Under the pieces are notes generated by a model. That model was not told where the DNA came from. It was given only the letters and a program-made list of their open reading frames with translations, and made no database searches. From contig JAQGJU010000067.1 in the NCBI GenBank assembly GCA_028290465.1, forward strand, positions 1 through 64,000: a DNA stretch of 64,000 bases, in the 5' to 3' direction. A program made the translations under genes and the position numbers. How positions within the stretch are numbered: the stretch's first letter is position 1; each line of letters starts with the position of its first letter. Below are positions 1-10,443 of this stretch, in pieces. Source of the stretch: Xanthobacteraceae bacterium (GTDB taxonomy: Bacteria; Pseudomonadota; Alphaproteobacteria; Rhizobiales; Xanthobacteraceae).

Positions 1-3000
1 GGCACCGCCGTGCCGTCCGCCGGAGCCGCTTGCGGCGCCGGATTGGCAGCACGTTGCGGCCGGGCCGGACGGCGCGGCGGACGGCGGCGCTCCTCGGGCG
101 GGCGGCCCGGGCGCCAGACTTCGATCATCTCGGGCTCTGCGACGGCCGGCGCATCAACGACGGACGCATCAACCGCTGAAGCGGCTTCGGGCGCCTCAGT
201 TGCCTGTTCGGCCGTCGGTTCGGCCTCCGGGGCCGGTTCCGAACTTTCCACGACCGGATCGGTCGGCGGCGTATCGTTGAACGCAACGGTCGGCAGGCTG
301 TCAGCGGTCTGAGCGACCGGCGTTTCGGCTTGCGGCGCATCCGCTTCCGGCACGACGCTGGGCGAGGCTTCGGTCACGGTTTCGGCCGCAACGGTCTCGC
401 TCGCCGTCTCGGCTGGCGCATCCGTCGGCGCATCGGCAGATACATCGATGGCGGCATCCACGTCACCGCTCGCGGCTTCGATGGCGGTGGCATCGGACGC
501 GGGAGCCTCAGAGACGGCGACATCCGTCACGGATTGCGCAACGACCGGTTCCGCCGGCTTCGGACGTTTCTCCATGCGATAGCCGAGCGAGCGCAGGATC
601 GAGGCGAAGTCTTCGCCCGAGGCGCCGGTCAGCGACGTCATCGCGCCCGACACCGTGAATCCGAAACCGTCGATCGCGCCGGCCGGCTTCATGCCGGGCG
701 ATCCGGCGCGCCAGGTCAGCGCCGGACGGATCAGATCGGCGAGCCGCTCCAGGATGTCGACCCGTACCGCGCGTTCGCCGCACACCCGATAACCGACGGT
801 GCGATACAGCGTCTTGTCGATGGTCTTGTCGTACGGAATCGAAGTCCGGCCGCTGCCGGCGAGATGCTGCAATTCGGTCAGGCCGTGCAGTTCGTCGCCG
901 CCATGCTTGAGAGCCCAGAGTTGCGCGGCGAGCCGGCGCGGTGCCGGCTTGAGCAGCGCCGGCAGATAGACATGGTAGGCGCCGAAACGCACGCCGTGCT
1001 TGCGCAGGGTCGCGCGCTCGTTCTGGTCGAGGCCCTTGACCTCCTCGGCCACCTTCGCGCGGTCGAGCACGCCCAGCGCCTCGGCGATCTGGAACGCGAC
1101 GCCGCGCGCGATGCCGGTGATGTCCTCGGCGGCGATCAGCACGAACAGCGGACCGAGCAGCTTTTCGATGTGGGCCTTGACCCACTGGTCGAGCCGGGCC
1201 TGCACGCTGTCGCGCGCCGCGCCGGAAAGCTGTTCGTCGGCGATGATGCGCACACGCGGACGCAGCACCTCGTCGCCCGGGATCAATTTGCCGACCGCGG
1301 CGCCGGTCCAGCGGATCGCGCCGTCGGATGCCAGCACGAATTGCTCGTCGGTGGCCTGCGCCAGTTTGGTCGCGCGCTGGTCGATTTCGCCCGCCAACGC
1401 CTTCTGGGCCGTGGCAGCGAGTGCCTTGGCCTCCGGGGCCCCGGCCGCGAGTTCCGGCGCGAAGGTGAAGCCGTCGAGACGTCCGATCATGTGACCTTCG
1501 ACAGTCACTTCACCGGTCTTGCCAATTTCAGTTTCCAACATCGTGTTCTCTCTGAGCCGCCGCATCAATACACTGGTGCGGCGGTCGACGAAACGTTCGG
1601 TAAGCCGTTCATGCAACGCATCGGACAATTTGTCCTCTACGGCGCGCGTAACGCCTTGCCAGTGTTCGGGATCGGCAAGCCAATCCAGTCGGTTTGCAAT
1701 GAAGGTCCAGGTTCTGACATGGGCGATCCGGTTGGAGAGAGTATCGATGCCGCCGTCGGTGCGGTCCGCCAGCGCCACCTGACGGGCGATCCAATCGGTC
1801 GGGATGCTACCCTCTTGCAACAAGAATCCATAGAGGGTGACGGCGAGTTCTGCATGCGTGGCCGGCGCAATTTTCCGATAGTCCGGTACTTGGCAGACTT
1901 CCCACAGCCGCTCAACCGCGGCGCGCGTGGTCGCCAATGAACGCACCTGTTCGTCGCGCACCGCGTGTTCGAGGACCTGGATGTCCTCGGCCACCGGCGC
2001 TCGCGTCAAACCGGGCTCGGTCGGCGTCATCGCCAGCGTGGCTTGCAGCGCGCCCACTGACGCGAAGTCCAGCGCGGAATTGCGCCACTGCAGCATTTTC
2101 ACCGGCTCGAAGGAATGCGTCTCCAGCGCGCGCGCCAGTTCCGGCTCGAATGGCGGACAGCGGCCGGTGGTGCCGAAGGTGCCGTCGCGGGTGGCGCGGC
2201 CGGCGCGGCCGGCGATCTGCGCGAGTTCGGACGGGTTGAGCTTGCGGAACTGAAAGCCGTCGAACTTGCGGTCGGACGCAAACGCAACATGATCGACATC
2301 GAGATTGAGCCCCATGCCGATCGCATCGGTGGCGATCAAATAATCGACATCGCCGGATTGGTACAAGGCGACCTGGGCATTGCGGGTTCGCGGCGACAGC
2401 GCGCCAAGCACCACCGCGGCGCCGCCGCGCTGACGGCGGATCAGTTCGGCAATCGCATAGACTTCCTCGACCGAGAACGCGACGATCGCGGAGCGGCGCG
2501 GCAGCCGCGACAGTTTCTTCTCGCCGGCGAAATTCAACTGCGACAATCGCGGCCGCGTCACGACATTGGCGCCGGGCAGCAGCCTCTCGACCATCGGCCG
2601 CATGGTGGCGGCGCCGAGGATCAGCGTCTCCTCGCGGGCGCGACGGTTGAGAATGCGATCGGTGAACACATGGCCGCGCTCGAAGTCGGCGGCGATCTGG
2701 ATTTCGTCGATCGCCAGGAACGCGACATCGAGATCGCGCGGCATCGCCTCGACGGTGGAAACCCAGAAGCGCGGATTCTTCGGCTTGATCTTCTCCTCGC
2801 CGGTGATCAGCGCCACCTCTTCGGGGCCGACGCGATCCACCACCTTGTTGTAGACCTCGCGCGCCAAGAGGCGCAGCGGTAGCCCGATCATGCCGGACGA
2901 ATGCGCGACCATGCGCTCGATGGCCAGATGGGTCTTGCCGGTATTGGTCGGTCCGAGCACAGCGGTGACGTCGGCGCCACGGGCGCGGGCATCACGGCCT

Positions 3001-3026
3001 ACGGGTCGGGAAAAAGAGATCGGCAT
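1..3026 (-). CDS. Suv3/MgpS-like DEAD/DEAH-box RNA helicase (3' end beyond window)
   Basis: ATP-dependent superfamily 2 helicase related to mitochondrial Suv3 and bacterial MgpS, probably acting on RNA. On the minus strand from the ATG at 3026, the protein has a Walker A motif GPTNTGKT (about residues 25-32), a DEIQ Walker B motif (about 107-110) and a QIAGRAGR motif VI (about 270-277). A long middle domain follows, then an acidic Ala/Pro/Glu-rich stretch and a basic Arg/Pro-rich tail that is still open at base 1. More than 1,000 residues are visible and the stop lies outside the window. Family assignment is firm; the substrate is inferred. The long plus-strand frames over this region are shadows. 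Confidence 0.9.
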   Translation of the reverse strand, partial: MPISFSRPVGRDARARGADVTAVLGPTNTGKTHLAIERMVAHSSGMIGLPLRLLAREVYNKVVDRVGPEEVALITGEEKIKPKNPRFWVSTVEAMPRDLDVAFLAIDEIQIAADFERGHVFTDRILNRRAREETLILGAATMRPMVERLLPGANVVTRPRLSQLNFAGEKKLSRLPRRSAIVAFSVEEVYAIAELIRRQRGGAAVVLGALSPRTRNAQVALYQSGDVDYLIATDAIGMGLNLDVDHVAFASDRKFDGFQFRKLNPSELAQIAGRAGRATRDGTFGTTGRCPPFEPELARALETHSFEPVKMLQWRNSALDFASVGALQATLAMTPTEPGLTRAPVAEDIQVLEHAVRDEQVRSLATTRAAVERLWEVCQVPDYRKIAPATHAELAVTLYGFLLQEGSIPTDWIARQVALADRTDGGIDTLSNRIAHVRTWTFIANRLDWLADPEHWQGVTRAVEDKLSDALHERLTERFVDRRTSVLMRRLRENTMLETEIGKTGEVTVEGHMIGRLDGFTFAPELAAGAPEAKALAATAQKALAGEIDQRATKLAQATDEQFVLASDGAIRWTGAAVGKLIPGDEVLRPRVRIIADEQLSGAARDSVQARLDQWVKAHIEKLLGPLFVLIAAEDITGIARGVAFQIAEALGVLDRAKVAEEVKGLDQNERATLRKHGVRFGAYHVYLPALLKPAPRRLAAQLWALKHGGDELHGLTELQHLAGSGRTSIPYDKTIDKTLYRTVGYRVCGERAVRVDILERLADLIRPALTWRAGSPGMKPAGAIDGFGFTVSGAMTSLTGASGEDFASILRSLGYRMEKRPKPAEPVVAQSVTDVAVSEAPASDATAIEAASGDVDAAIDVSADAPTDAPAETASETVAAETVTEASPSVVPEADAPQAETPVAQTADSLPTVAFNDTPPTDPVVESSEPAPEAEPTAEQATEAPEAASAVDASVVDAPAVAEPEMIEVWRPGRPPEERRRPPRRPARPQRAANPAPQAAPADGTAV

Positions 3027-3144
3027 GGATGACCGGCGGTCGGGCCAGAATACCCGGCTCGCGCGCCACTCCTGTCTCATATTGCGCCGGTTGGAAAGCG
3101 TAATTACGCGGCGGAAGCAAGCTTTACGGGCGATTCCGGCTAAA

Positions 3145-3188
3145 GCGTTTTCAAGTGAAGTGGATTCCACTTCACTTGAAGAAAACGC
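3145..3188. repeat. Palindromic repeat, AAGTGAAGT family
   Basis: Nearly perfect inverted repeat: two 15-base arms (TTCAAGTGAAGTGGA and its complement) around a single T, extended outward by GCGTTTT/AAAACGC. It lies 120 bases upstream of the helicase start. The same inner motif recurs at 47027-47076. Intergenic repeats of this style are common in Rhizobiales. Confidence 0.85.
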
Positions 3189-3204
3189 GTCCTTCTAAAC
3201 ACTT

Positions 3205-3291
3205 AGAGCGCGTACGCAGATAAGTTTACGCAATCTGCGCAAGCTTGATTGCCCCGCAAAACCGGTGCCCACTTTTGCTGGCCGCGCTCTA
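3205..3291. repeat. Palindromic repeat, AGAGCGCG...CGCGCTCT family
   Basis: Terminal inverted repeats AGAGCGCG/CGCGCTCT enclose an ACGCAG...CTGCGC hairpin and a core that reads CAAAACCGGTGCCCACTTTTG. The core is shared in inverted orientation with the element at 46966-47012. Together with 3145-3188 it fills much of the 547-base gap 3027-3573. The rest of that gap shows no convincing gene; short frames there lack family resemblance and ribosome sites. Confidence 0.8.
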
Positions 3292-3573
3292 GCGGAGGAA
3301 CGAGTCCTGAACGAATCGCGAGCGAATCGGTATCTGAATCATGTCGGCCCTTTTTTCCCGCAACATCTGGCGCAAGGATTGCCGGACGCTACCAGATGGA
3401 GCGAATCCAGCACGACCCGAAGAGGCTGAAAGGCGGGTGTCGTGAAGGGCTCCGAAAAACATGTCGCGCGAAAGAGTCAAGGCGACTCATGATGCGATTC
3501 TTGGCTCGCGATCGTTTTTTTCGCTCCGAAGGACTGGCTGATCCGAGGCCTGTTCGATCCAAGACCCATTCCA

Positions 3574-4443
3574 TCACTGTGTCTTGACGTTTGTCGCCGT
3601 GGTCGGCCGCCCCGCTTGCGCGACCGAGACGAACTGGGTTGCCTGCAACACGCCGAGCCCGAGCGGCGTCGGAATCGCGATCCGGAACGGTACCAGCACG
3701 CGGGTGCCGGCGACCGGCGCCAGCCAGACTTCCATAGTCTTCAATTCGGACAGATATTTGATGGCCGGACGATCCGGGATGTAGCCGGCGACCGGCGTGA
3801 AATAGACCGAACAGACCACCGCCGCGCCGTCATAGCCCTTGTCGGCCTTGACCTTGTCCATGCGCTTATAGGCGAGCTTGAGATCGTAGCGCAGCCTTCC
3901 GTCGAACACCGAGACGGCACGATTGCAGGCCTCGGGCGTCAGCGGATCGCCGGTGCCCGTTACCCGCACCAGCGATGCCGTCATCGGGTCCAACACGCCC
4001 TTGCGATGCGTATCGGTGACCGGAATACGCTCGGGATTCGGCGGCGCCGGCGGCAGGACCGCGAAGTCCCGCACATTGCCCTGTGCCAGGCTCATGCGGA
4101 CTTCTTCGGTCTTCTTTTCGGACGTCACGCTGGCGCCATAGCTCGCCGGCACTGGCTGGCCGGACACCATAAAGCCGCGCGACGCGCTGGTGCCTTCGCC
4201 ATTGGCCACGACCCGCATCAGGCCACTGGTCGCGCCGCTGGCGGCGGCGGTATACTGATCTTCGGCGATGTCGATCACCCAGGCGCCCTTGCCGAGCGGC
4301 ACGCCGGCCAGGCTGGCCGTGAAGCGGGCCTCGAGCTTGCCCTGAGCCAATGCCGGCGTCGAACTCACGATACCGCACAGCGGCGCCAGCAAAGCGGTGG
4401 CCGCGATCCAGGCCGTCGACCGGCTCTGCCGAATATGGCTCAC
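3574..4443 (-). CDS. DUF3108 domain-containing exported protein
   Basis: Periplasmic or envelope protein of the DUF3108 family, biochemical role unknown. I chose the GTG start at 4443 because AAGGA stands seven bases upstream and a clean signal peptide follows: a basic start, a hydrophobic run and an ALA|QG cleavage site near residue 33. The frame stays open for 61 more codons upstream, but that extension is Arg/Pro-rich and looks non-coding. The mature part is mostly beta-type sequence, as in other DUF3108 proteins. The gene diverges from rpmB. Confidence 0.8.
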   Translation of the reverse strand: MSHIRQSRSTAWIAATALLAPLCGIVSSTPALAQGKLEARFTASLAGVPLGKGAWVIDIAEDQYTAAASGATSGLMRVVANGEGTSASRGFMVSGQPVPASYGASVTSEKKTEEVRMSLAQGNVRDFAVLPPAPPNPERIPVTDTHRKGVLDPMTASLVRVTGTGDPLTPEACNRAVSVFDGRLRYDLKLAYKRMDKVKADKGYDGAAVVCSVYFTPVAGYIPDRPAIKYLSELKTMEVWLAPVAGTRVLVPFRIAIPTPLGLGVLQATQFVSVAQAGRPTTATNVKTQ

Positions 4444-4738
4444 AATAGATTCCTTCCGAAGCCGGGCCGGGGACTTACCTGCGCCCTTCGCCACTTTCTT
4501 GCGCACCATCTTGACGCGAAAAGGGCGGCCCGCCGATCCGATGTCCGTCTGTCGGGGGATATTGCGTCGAATCTGTGTTTCCGGCCCGGCAGCTCCTGAC
4601 CGGAGCGGTGGGCCGGGCAAAGGCACGCTTGGCCGAATGGGTTGACCATCCGGCCGTCACTCATTATAGGTCCGCGGACGTTGAGGCATGCCATGTGTGG
4701 CATTGCCGGTATCTTTCATCAATTTGGGGTTACAGGCC

Positions 4739-5035
4739 ATGTCGCGCCGCTGCGACCTGACAGGCAAGACCGCGTTGGTCGGCAATAAGGTCAGCCATTC
4801 GAACCGCAAGGCCAAGCGCCGGTTCCTTCCGAACCTGTGCAACGTCACCTTGATCTCCGATTCGCTCGGACGGTCGGTGCGGCTGCGCATCTCAGCCAAC
4901 GCGCTGAAGACCGTCGACCATCGCGGAGGCCTCGATGCCTTCATGGCGAAGGCGAAGAACGACGAGTTGTCGCCGAAGGCGCTGGTCATCAAGCGCGCGA
5001 TCGACAAGAAGCTCGCGTCAACGGCTACAGCTTAA
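4739..5035 (+). CDS. rpmB: 50S ribosomal protein L28
   Basis: Large-subunit ribosomal protein of 98 residues, starting [20 protein letters not shown], a typical L28 beginning. The body is basic and rich in NRK/KRRF motifs. The ATG at 4739 gives the family length; the 17 extra upstream codons do not match L28. It is divergent from the DUF3108 gene and convergent with the phytase-like gene, as in related Rhizobiales. Confidence 0.96.
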   Translation: MSRRCDLTGKTALVGNKVSHSNRKAKRRFLPNLCNVTLISDSLGRSVRLRISANALKTVDHRGGLDAFMAKAKNDELSPKALVIKRAIDKKLASTATA

Positions 5036-5142
5036 GCCTGACGCGGTGCGCACGCGCGCCGATCTTCAGCTTTTATCATCGATTTAGTGTCAGGTCCGGA
5101 TTGCGCGATGCGCATTCTGGGCCTGTTGCTATTCGTCGACCG

Positions 5143-6195
5143 CTATTCTTCGACCAATGTGAATTGCAGCAGCAGCGTGCGCTGGATCGGCGAGAAATTG
5201 TCGTCCGACAGCATGGTCAGCACGATCGCGCCCGACGCGTCGCGATGCACCGCCAGCGCTTCCATATTGTCGAGCTGATAGCCGAGATCGGCCAGGAAGA
5301 TTTCCGGCCCGTCGACCACCGCGCCCGGCACGATGCCGGCCTGCGCGATCCGCCGGATGCGGATGCCGACTCCCGACAGAATCGAAAAGCTGCGCTCCAG
5401 CAGCAGCAGGTCGCCGCCCGGCAACAACGCGGCGTCGCTGATGTCGAAATCCGGCTTGCGCTTGACGGCGAATTCGCCGGGACTCGGGCCGCCGATCAAG
5501 AAGGCCTTGATGTTACCGGCGCCGTCGAGGCCGCGCTCCGAAACGGCGATCAGCGTGCCGCCGAGCGGCGAGCCCTTGGGTACGAAGGCCAAAGCCTCCA
5601 AACCCTTGTTGTTCGGCAGCTTGCCGATGCCGGCCGGCACCGGGATCGGCTGGCCGCGCGCCCGCAGGCCATCCTTGGCGTAGTCGAAACGCACGATCCG
5701 GTTGACCCGTTCGATGCCGACATAGAGCGTGCCGCCATCATGGGCGATCGATTCCGTGTCGTACCAGCCCCGCGCGGCGAGCGGCTTGCCGTCCGGGCCG
5801 AGGACCGGCGCCATCGTGGCGTCCGCAATCCCGACCGGAATCTGATCGCGATACACAATGCGACCTTCCAACCAGCGTCCCTTATCGGTCACCGCGATGA
5901 ACTTACCGTCCGGCGAGACCTTAAGGCCCGACAGTCCGCCGAATTCCCGATAGGGCGAGGTGAGCACCAGGCCGCCACGAAACTCCAGCGCGCCGAAACG
6001 CCGCCGCGACGGGTCGCGCACCTCGAAGCCGTCGAGCGGCCTTGCCTGAACCTCGATGGCAACCGGCGGTTCGGCCGTGCGTGCCGATTGCTGAGCTGAA
6101 CCTGAAAGCGGCGACAGCACCATCGCGACGACGGCGATGGCCGCAAAGTGTTGAAAAAATCCACGGCGCGTGGACGGACGCGGTTGTTGGAGCAT
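5143..6195 (-). CDS. Tat-exported esterase-like protein of the phytase family
   Basis: 350-residue exported protein of the 'esterase-like activity of phytase' family, predicted beta-propeller. Its substrate is not known. From the ATG at 6195 the N-terminus carries a twin-arginine motif STRRGFF (residues 8-14), a hydrophobic segment and a cleavage region SGSAQQ (about 31-36), so export as a folded protein by the Tat route is likely. The frame runs 13 codons further upstream to 6234, but those codons are read from the repeat at 6191-6237 and I treat them as spurious. Blade-like segments such as GGLSGLKVSPDGK and NKGLEALAF are visible. Confidence 0.82.
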   Translation of the reverse strand: MLQQPRPSTRRGFFQHFAAIAVVAMVLSPLSGSAQQSARTAEPPVAIEVQARPLDGFEVRDPSRRRFGALEFRGGLVLTSPYREFGGLSGLKVSPDGKFIAVTDKGRWLEGRIVYRDQIPVGIADATMAPVLGPDGKPLAARGWYDTESIAHDGGTLYVGIERVNRIVRFDYAKDGLRARGQPIPVPAGIGKLPNNKGLEALAFVPKGSPLGGTLIAVSERGLDGAGNIKAFLIGGPSPGEFAVKRKPDFDISDAALLPGGDLLLLERSFSILSGVGIRIRRIAQAGIVPGAVVDGPEIFLADLGYQLDNMEALAVHRDASGAIVLTMLSDDNFSPIQRTLLLQFTLVEE

Positions 6196-6237
6196 GATCT
6201 TTTCGGAAAACCGGTTTCCGCTTTTCCAGATCATGCT
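6191..6237. repeat. GCATGATC palindromic repeat, copy 1
   Basis: Element beginning AGCATGATCT and ending AGATCATGCT around a GGAAAACCGGTTTCC-type core. It overlaps the first codons of the phytase-like gene, whose ATG at 6195 lies in the left arm. Other copies are at 16145, 28108, 28148 and 44591. Confidence 0.9.
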
Positions 6238-6253
6238 CGGGCGCTCGGCTGGG

Positions 6254-8155
6254 TCACGCGATCCGCCGTCTGGGCATGCGCCGATGCACCGGCGCCCCCC
6301 CGGCCTGCTCTTCGAACAGTTCGGCCAGCTTCTCGGTCATCGCGCCGCCAAGCTCTTCGGCATCCACGATGGTGACAGCGCGCTTGTAATAGCGCGTCAC
6401 GTCGTGGCCGATGCCGATGGCGATCAATTCGACCGGCGAGCGCTGCTCGATCTCCTCGATGATGAAGCGCAGATGCCGTTCGAGATAATTGCCGGGATTG
6501 ACCGACAGCGTGGAATCGTCGACCGGCGCGCCGTCCGAGATCATCATCAGGATCTTGCGCTGCTCGGAGCGACCGAGCAGGCGCTTATGCGCCCAATCGA
6601 GCGCCTCGCCGTCGATATTCTCCTTGAGCAGTCCCTCGCGCATCATCAGACCGAGATTTTTGCGCGCGCGGCGCCACGGCGCATCCGCCGATTTGTAGAT
6701 GATGTGGCGCAAATCGTTCAGCCGGCCCGGATTGGCCGGCTTGCCGGCGCCGAGCCACGCCTCGCGCGCCTGCCCGCCCTTCCAGGCCCGCGTCGTGAAG
6801 CCGAGAATCTCGACCTTGACGCCGCAGCGCTCCAGCGTGCGCGCCAGAATATCCGCGCAGGTCGCCGCGACCGTGATCGGCCGGCCGCGCATCGAACCGG
6901 AATTGTCGAGCAGCAGCGTCACCACGGTGTCGCGGAAATTGGTGTCCTTCTCGTGCTTGAACGACAGCGGATGCATCGGATCGGTGACGATGCGGGACAG
7001 CCGTGCGACGTCGAGTTGGCCTTCCTCGAGGTCGAATTCCCAGGAGCGGTTCTGCTGCGCCATCAGCCGGCGCTGCAGCCGGTTGGCGAGCCGCGCCACC
7101 ACGCCCTGTAGATTGGACAATTGCTTGTCGAGATAGCCGCGCAGCCGGTCGAGTTCGTCGGGCTCGCACAGATCCTCGGCCGCTACCGTTTCGTCGAACT
7201 TCGGCGTGAACGGCTTGTAGTCCGGCCCACGCGGTTCGTTGTGCGCGTTGCGCGGCCGCCAAGGTTCGGCCGCGCTTTCGGAATCGCCCATCTCGGCGTC
7301 GTCGTCCATGTCGGAGGACGGCGCATCGGCAGCCTCCGCGGCGCTGTCGGGCAATTCATCGGCGGCAGCTTCGGCATCCTCCAGCGTGGTACGCTGCATG
7401 TCGCCGGCTTCGGCGGCGTCGCCCTCATCGCCGGACTGATCCTTGCTCTGATCGTCCTCGCTGTCGTCGTCGTTTTCATCGTCGTCGGAATCGCGGCTGC
7501 GATCTTCGCCCATTTCAAGGGCTTCGAGCATGTCATGCACCGCGTCGCCGAAACGGCGCTGGTCCTCGACCACGCGCTCCAGCCGGTCAAGCGCGCGCCC
7601 GGCGCGTTCCTCGATCAGCGGCCGCCACAGATCGACGAGTTTCTTAGCCGCCTTGGGTGGCGCCAAACCGGTCAAGCGTTCGCGCACCATCATGGCGACG
7701 GCTTCCTCGATCGGAGCATCTGCCCGATCAGTGACCTCGTCGAACTTGCCGCGATGAAAGCGATCGTCGAGCATCGCGGTCAGGTTCTTGGCGACGCCTT
7801 CCATGCGGCGCGAGCCGATCGCCTCGACGCGGGCCTGTTCGACCGCTTCGAACACGGCTCTCGCCTGCTGGCCGCCCGGCGCAAGCTTGCGATGCACCGC
7901 CGGATCGTGACACGCGATGCGCAGCGCGATGGAATCGGCATGGCCGCGCACGATCGCGGCCTCGGCGCGCGTCAATTTGCGCGACGGTTCGGGCAACCGG
8001 GCCTTGCCGGCCGCATAGCCCGGCCGCTCGGCCGCGAATGCCACGTCCAACTCCGGCTGCTTGGCAATGGCCCGCAGACAGCCGGCGACCGCGCGCTTGA
8101 ACGGCTCGGTCGGGCCTTCCTTGCCGGGCGGGCGGGGCTTGCTGTTGGACGACAT
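6254..8155 (-). CDS. cobT: Aerobic cobaltochelatase subunit CobT
   Basis: 633-residue subunit of the aerobic CobNST cobaltochelatase, which inserts Co2+ into hydrogenobyrinate diamide in cobalamin synthesis. CobT forms the AAA+ chaperone-like complex with CobS. An N-terminal helical domain is followed by a very acidic linker (about 217-297, runs of Asp/Glu/Ser) and a C-terminal von Willebrand A domain with the MIDAS motif DNSGS (417-421). Length and architecture match the family. cobS lies 22 bases upstream on the same strand, so the pair is probably co-transcribed. cobN is not in the window. Confidence 0.95.
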   Translation of the reverse strand: MSSNSKPRPPGKEGPTEPFKRAVAGCLRAIAKQPELDVAFAAERPGYAAGKARLPEPSRKLTRAEAAIVRGHADSIALRIACHDPAVHRKLAPGGQQARAVFEAVEQARVEAIGSRRMEGVAKNLTAMLDDRFHRGKFDEVTDRADAPIEEAVAMMVRERLTGLAPPKAAKKLVDLWRPLIEERAGRALDRLERVVEDQRRFGDAVHDMLEALEMGEDRSRDSDDDENDDDSEDDQSKDQSGDEGDAAEAGDMQRTTLEDAEAAADELPDSAAEAADAPSSDMDDDAEMGDSESAAEPWRPRNAHNEPRGPDYKPFTPKFDETVAAEDLCEPDELDRLRGYLDKQLSNLQGVVARLANRLQRRLMAQQNRSWEFDLEEGQLDVARLSRIVTDPMHPLSFKHEKDTNFRDTVVTLLLDNSGSMRGRPITVAATCADILARTLERCGVKVEILGFTTRAWKGGQAREAWLGAGKPANPGRLNDLRHIIYKSADAPWRRARKNLGLMMREGLLKENIDGEALDWAHKRLLGRSEQRKILMMISDGAPVDDSTLSVNPGNYLERHLRFIIEEIEQRSPVELIAIGIGHDVTRYYKRAVTIVDAEELGGAMTEKLAELFEEQAGGAPVHRRMPRRRIA

Positions 8156-8177
8156 GGCTCTCTGCCTCGAACGGCCC

Positions 8178-9164
8178 TCAGCTCAACGCCACGTTGACCG
8201 AGCTTTCCGGCAATTCCTGACCGAAGCTGCGCTGATAGAACTCGGCGACCAAGGGGCGCTCCAGTTCGTCGCATTTGTTCAGGAACGTAACCCGGAACGC
8301 GAAGCCGATGTCCTGGAAGATGTCGGAGTTTTCCGCCCAGGTGATCACGGTACGCGGACTCATCACGGTCGAGATATCGCCGTTCATGAAGGCGTTGCGG
8401 GTCAGATCCGCGACGCGCACCATCTTGCTGACGATGTCGCGGCCGGCCTCGGTGCGATAGTGCTTGGCCTTCGCCAGCACGATCTCGACTTCGTTGTCGT
8501 GCGGCAGATAGTTCAGCGTCGTGACGATCGACCAGCGGTCCATCTGACCTTGGTTGATCTGCTGCGTGCCATGATAGAGGCCCGACGTATCGCCGAGGCC
8601 GACCGTGTTGGCGGTCGCGAACAGGCGGAACGCCGGATGCGGCTTGATCACGCGATTCTGGTCGAGCAGCGTCAGACGGCCGGACGTTTCCAGCACGCGC
8701 TGAATCACGAACATCACGTCCGGGCGGCCGGCGTCGTATTCGTCGAAACAGATCGCCACGTTGTTCTGCAGCGCCCACGGCAAAATGCCGTCGCGGAATT
8801 CGGTGATCTGATGGCCGTCGCGGATCACGATGGCATCCTTGCCGATCAGGTCGATACGGCTGATGTGGCTATCGAGATTGACCCGGATGCAGGGCCAGTT
8901 CAGCCGCGCCGCGACCTGTTCGATATGGGTCGATTTGCCGGTACCATGGTATCCAGTCACCATCACGCGCCGATTGCGCGAAAAGCCGGCCAGAATCGCC
9001 AGCGTGGTCGGCCGGTCAAAGCGATAATCCGGATCGAGGTCCGGGACGTGTTCGTCGGCTTTGGAAAAGGCCGGCACTTCCAGGTCGCTGTCGATGCCGA
9101 ACAATTGGCGGATCGACACCTTCATGTCCGGCAAACCGGAAACGGTTTCAGCTGCGGTCGTCAT
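8178..9164 (-). CDS. cobS: Aerobic cobaltochelatase subunit CobS (AAA+ ATPase)
   Basis: 328-residue AAA+ ATPase that powers cobalt insertion by the CobNST complex. Visible motifs are Walker [10 protein letters not shown] (71-79), Walker [11 protein letters not shown] (about 136-145) and the downstream ATANTVG sensor-type segment. The N-terminal CobS domain is intact and the length is normal. It is the first gene of the cobS-cobT pair. No cobalamin riboswitch was recognised upstream. Confidence 0.96.
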   Translation of the reverse strand: MTTAAETVSGLPDMKVSIRQLFGIDSDLEVPAFSKADEHVPDLDPDYRFDRPTTLAILAGFSRNRRVMVTGYHGTGKSTHIEQVAARLNWPCIRVNLDSHISRIDLIGKDAIVIRDGHQITEFRDGILPWALQNNVAICFDEYDAGRPDVMFVIQRVLETSGRLTLLDQNRVIKPHPAFRLFATANTVGLGDTSGLYHGTQQINQGQMDRWSIVTTLNYLPHDNEVEIVLAKAKHYRTEAGRDIVSKMVRVADLTRNAFMNGDISTVMSPRTVITWAENSDIFQDIGFAFRVTFLNKCDELERPLVAEFYQRSFGQELPESSVNVALS

Positions 9165-9369
9165 TGCTCCTCCGTGGGCTCGGAAACCCGAGACCCGGGC
9201 TCATTTTTACAGGCGCGGATCGGATGTCGCGGTCAACTTACAGAAAGTCGAAACGATAAGAAACCCGGCTAGTTATGCCACGATATGAAAGAACGCCGAC
9301 CCGCCCGGCGCGGCGCGCGGGGCACGAAATCCGCAACCGGCACGCGATGCGTAGGGCCGGAGGGTCGGC

Positions 9370-10005
9370 TCAGCAGAAGCCGACGCTCTTGAGATAATTA
9401 TAGGCCTGAATGATTTCACGCAGCTTGTCTTCGGTGCTGCGGTCGCCGCCATTCACATCCGGATGGTGGCGTTTCACCAGTTCCTTGAACTTCGCCTTGA
9501 TGTCGGTCTTCTCGGCATCCGGATCGAGTCCCATGGCGTCGAGCGCCTTGCGCTCGGCATTGCGCACCTGCCGGCGTTCGGGCGCCGGGGCCGCCTTTTC
9601 GCCTTTGGCTCCGGCGGCGCCGCCCATCTCGCGGAACATGCCGAACGGATCGAGCGCGTTGTCGTAATCCTTGTATTTTCCCCGCTTCTTGTGCGCGGCC
9701 TTGGCCGAGTTGCCCGACATGCCCATTTTCCAGGTCGGACGATGACCGGTCAGCGCGTCCTTCTGGTAGCTCGCGACCTCGTCGTCTTTCATGCCGGAAA
9801 AATAATTATAGGTCTGATTGTACTCGCGAACATGCGCGAGACAGAACAGCCAATACTCGTTCTCCGCGCCCCGGCCCTTGGGCGCGCGATGCGGCGCTGC
9901 GTTCGTGCAGCCCGGCCATTGGCACGCCGGATGCTCCGAACGCAGGCGGCGATCCTTGTCCGGTTTGACGCGGATACGATCGAAGAGGGGTGAGTCACTG
10001 GCCAT
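9370..10005 (-). CDS. J-domain protein with N-terminal Cys/His motif
   Basis: 211-residue DnaJ-domain protein, a presumed Hsp70 co-chaperone. The J domain is C-terminal, with HPD at 181-183 inside KRHHPDVNGGD. The N-terminal part has C28, C33, H40, C55 and H58, which could bind zinc. The middle is low-complexity Ala/Lys/Glu. This inverted layout (J domain last) is seen in alphaproteobacterial proteins encoded beside cobS. It is not the main DnaJ, as it lacks the Gly/Phe region and the CxxCxGxG repeats. Partner and client are unknown. Confidence 0.85.
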   Translation of the reverse strand: MASDSPLFDRIRVKPDKDRRLRSEHPACQWPGCTNAAPHRAPKGRGAENEYWLFCLAHVREYNQTYNYFSGMKDDEVASYQKDALTGHRPTWKMGMSGNSAKAAHKKRGKYKDYDNALDPFGMFREMGGAAGAKGEKAAPAPERRQVRNAERKALDAMGLDPDAEKTDIKAKFKELVKRHHPDVNGGDRSTEDKLREIIQAYNYLKSVGFC

Positions 10006-10161
10006 GAATGATCATTATGGGGAGTTGATCAACAAACCTTCAAGTCTTGACAGCATCGAATGATGCCATCGCGGAGAAGGTCGCTGAATCTGGGTTTCTT
10101 ATGAGCGGACGCGTTACCACATCGAGACGGACTTCACATCGGGCCACAATGCGCTAAATGA

Positions 10162-10443
10162 ATGACCATGCGCACCCAGGACATCATCACCGACAAGCTG
10201 ACCGCCGCTTTCGCCCCGGAAAGCCTCCGGGTCGTCGACGAATCCGACGAACATGAGGGGCATTCGGGCCATCGGCCGGGCGGCCAGACCCATTTCAGGG
10301 TCTATATCGTGTCTGAAGCGTTCAAAGGGAAGAGCCGGATCGACCGGCATCGGCTGATTAACGGCGCGCTGGCGGCCGAACTCGCGGCCGGCGTGCATGC
10401 GCTGGCGATTCACGCCGCCGCGCCAGGCGAAGGCGCAGCCTGA
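10162..10443 (+). CDS. BolA family protein
   Basis: 93-residue BolA-type protein; the family works with monothiol glutaredoxins in iron-sulfur or iron signalling, and some members bind DNA. The segment THFRVYIVSEAFKGKSRIDRHRLI matches the BolA signature F-x-G-K-x-x-x-x-R-H-x-x-(I/V). It diverges from the J-domain gene. The last codons and stop lie in the first copy of an exact 20-base duplication (10427-10446), so the C-terminal tail PGEGAA is repeat-derived. Confidence 0.9.
   Translation: MTMRTQDIITDKLTAAFAPESLRVVDESDEHEGHSGHRPGGQTHFRVYIVSEAFKGKSRIDRHRLINGALAAELAAGVHALAIHAAAPGEGAA

Noticed and set aside
330-1940. Long plus-strand open frame (536 codons) at the left edge
   Set aside because: It is antisense to the helicase, with Arg/Gly/His-rich shadow composition and no family motif. 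The minus-strand frame carries all the helicase motifs.
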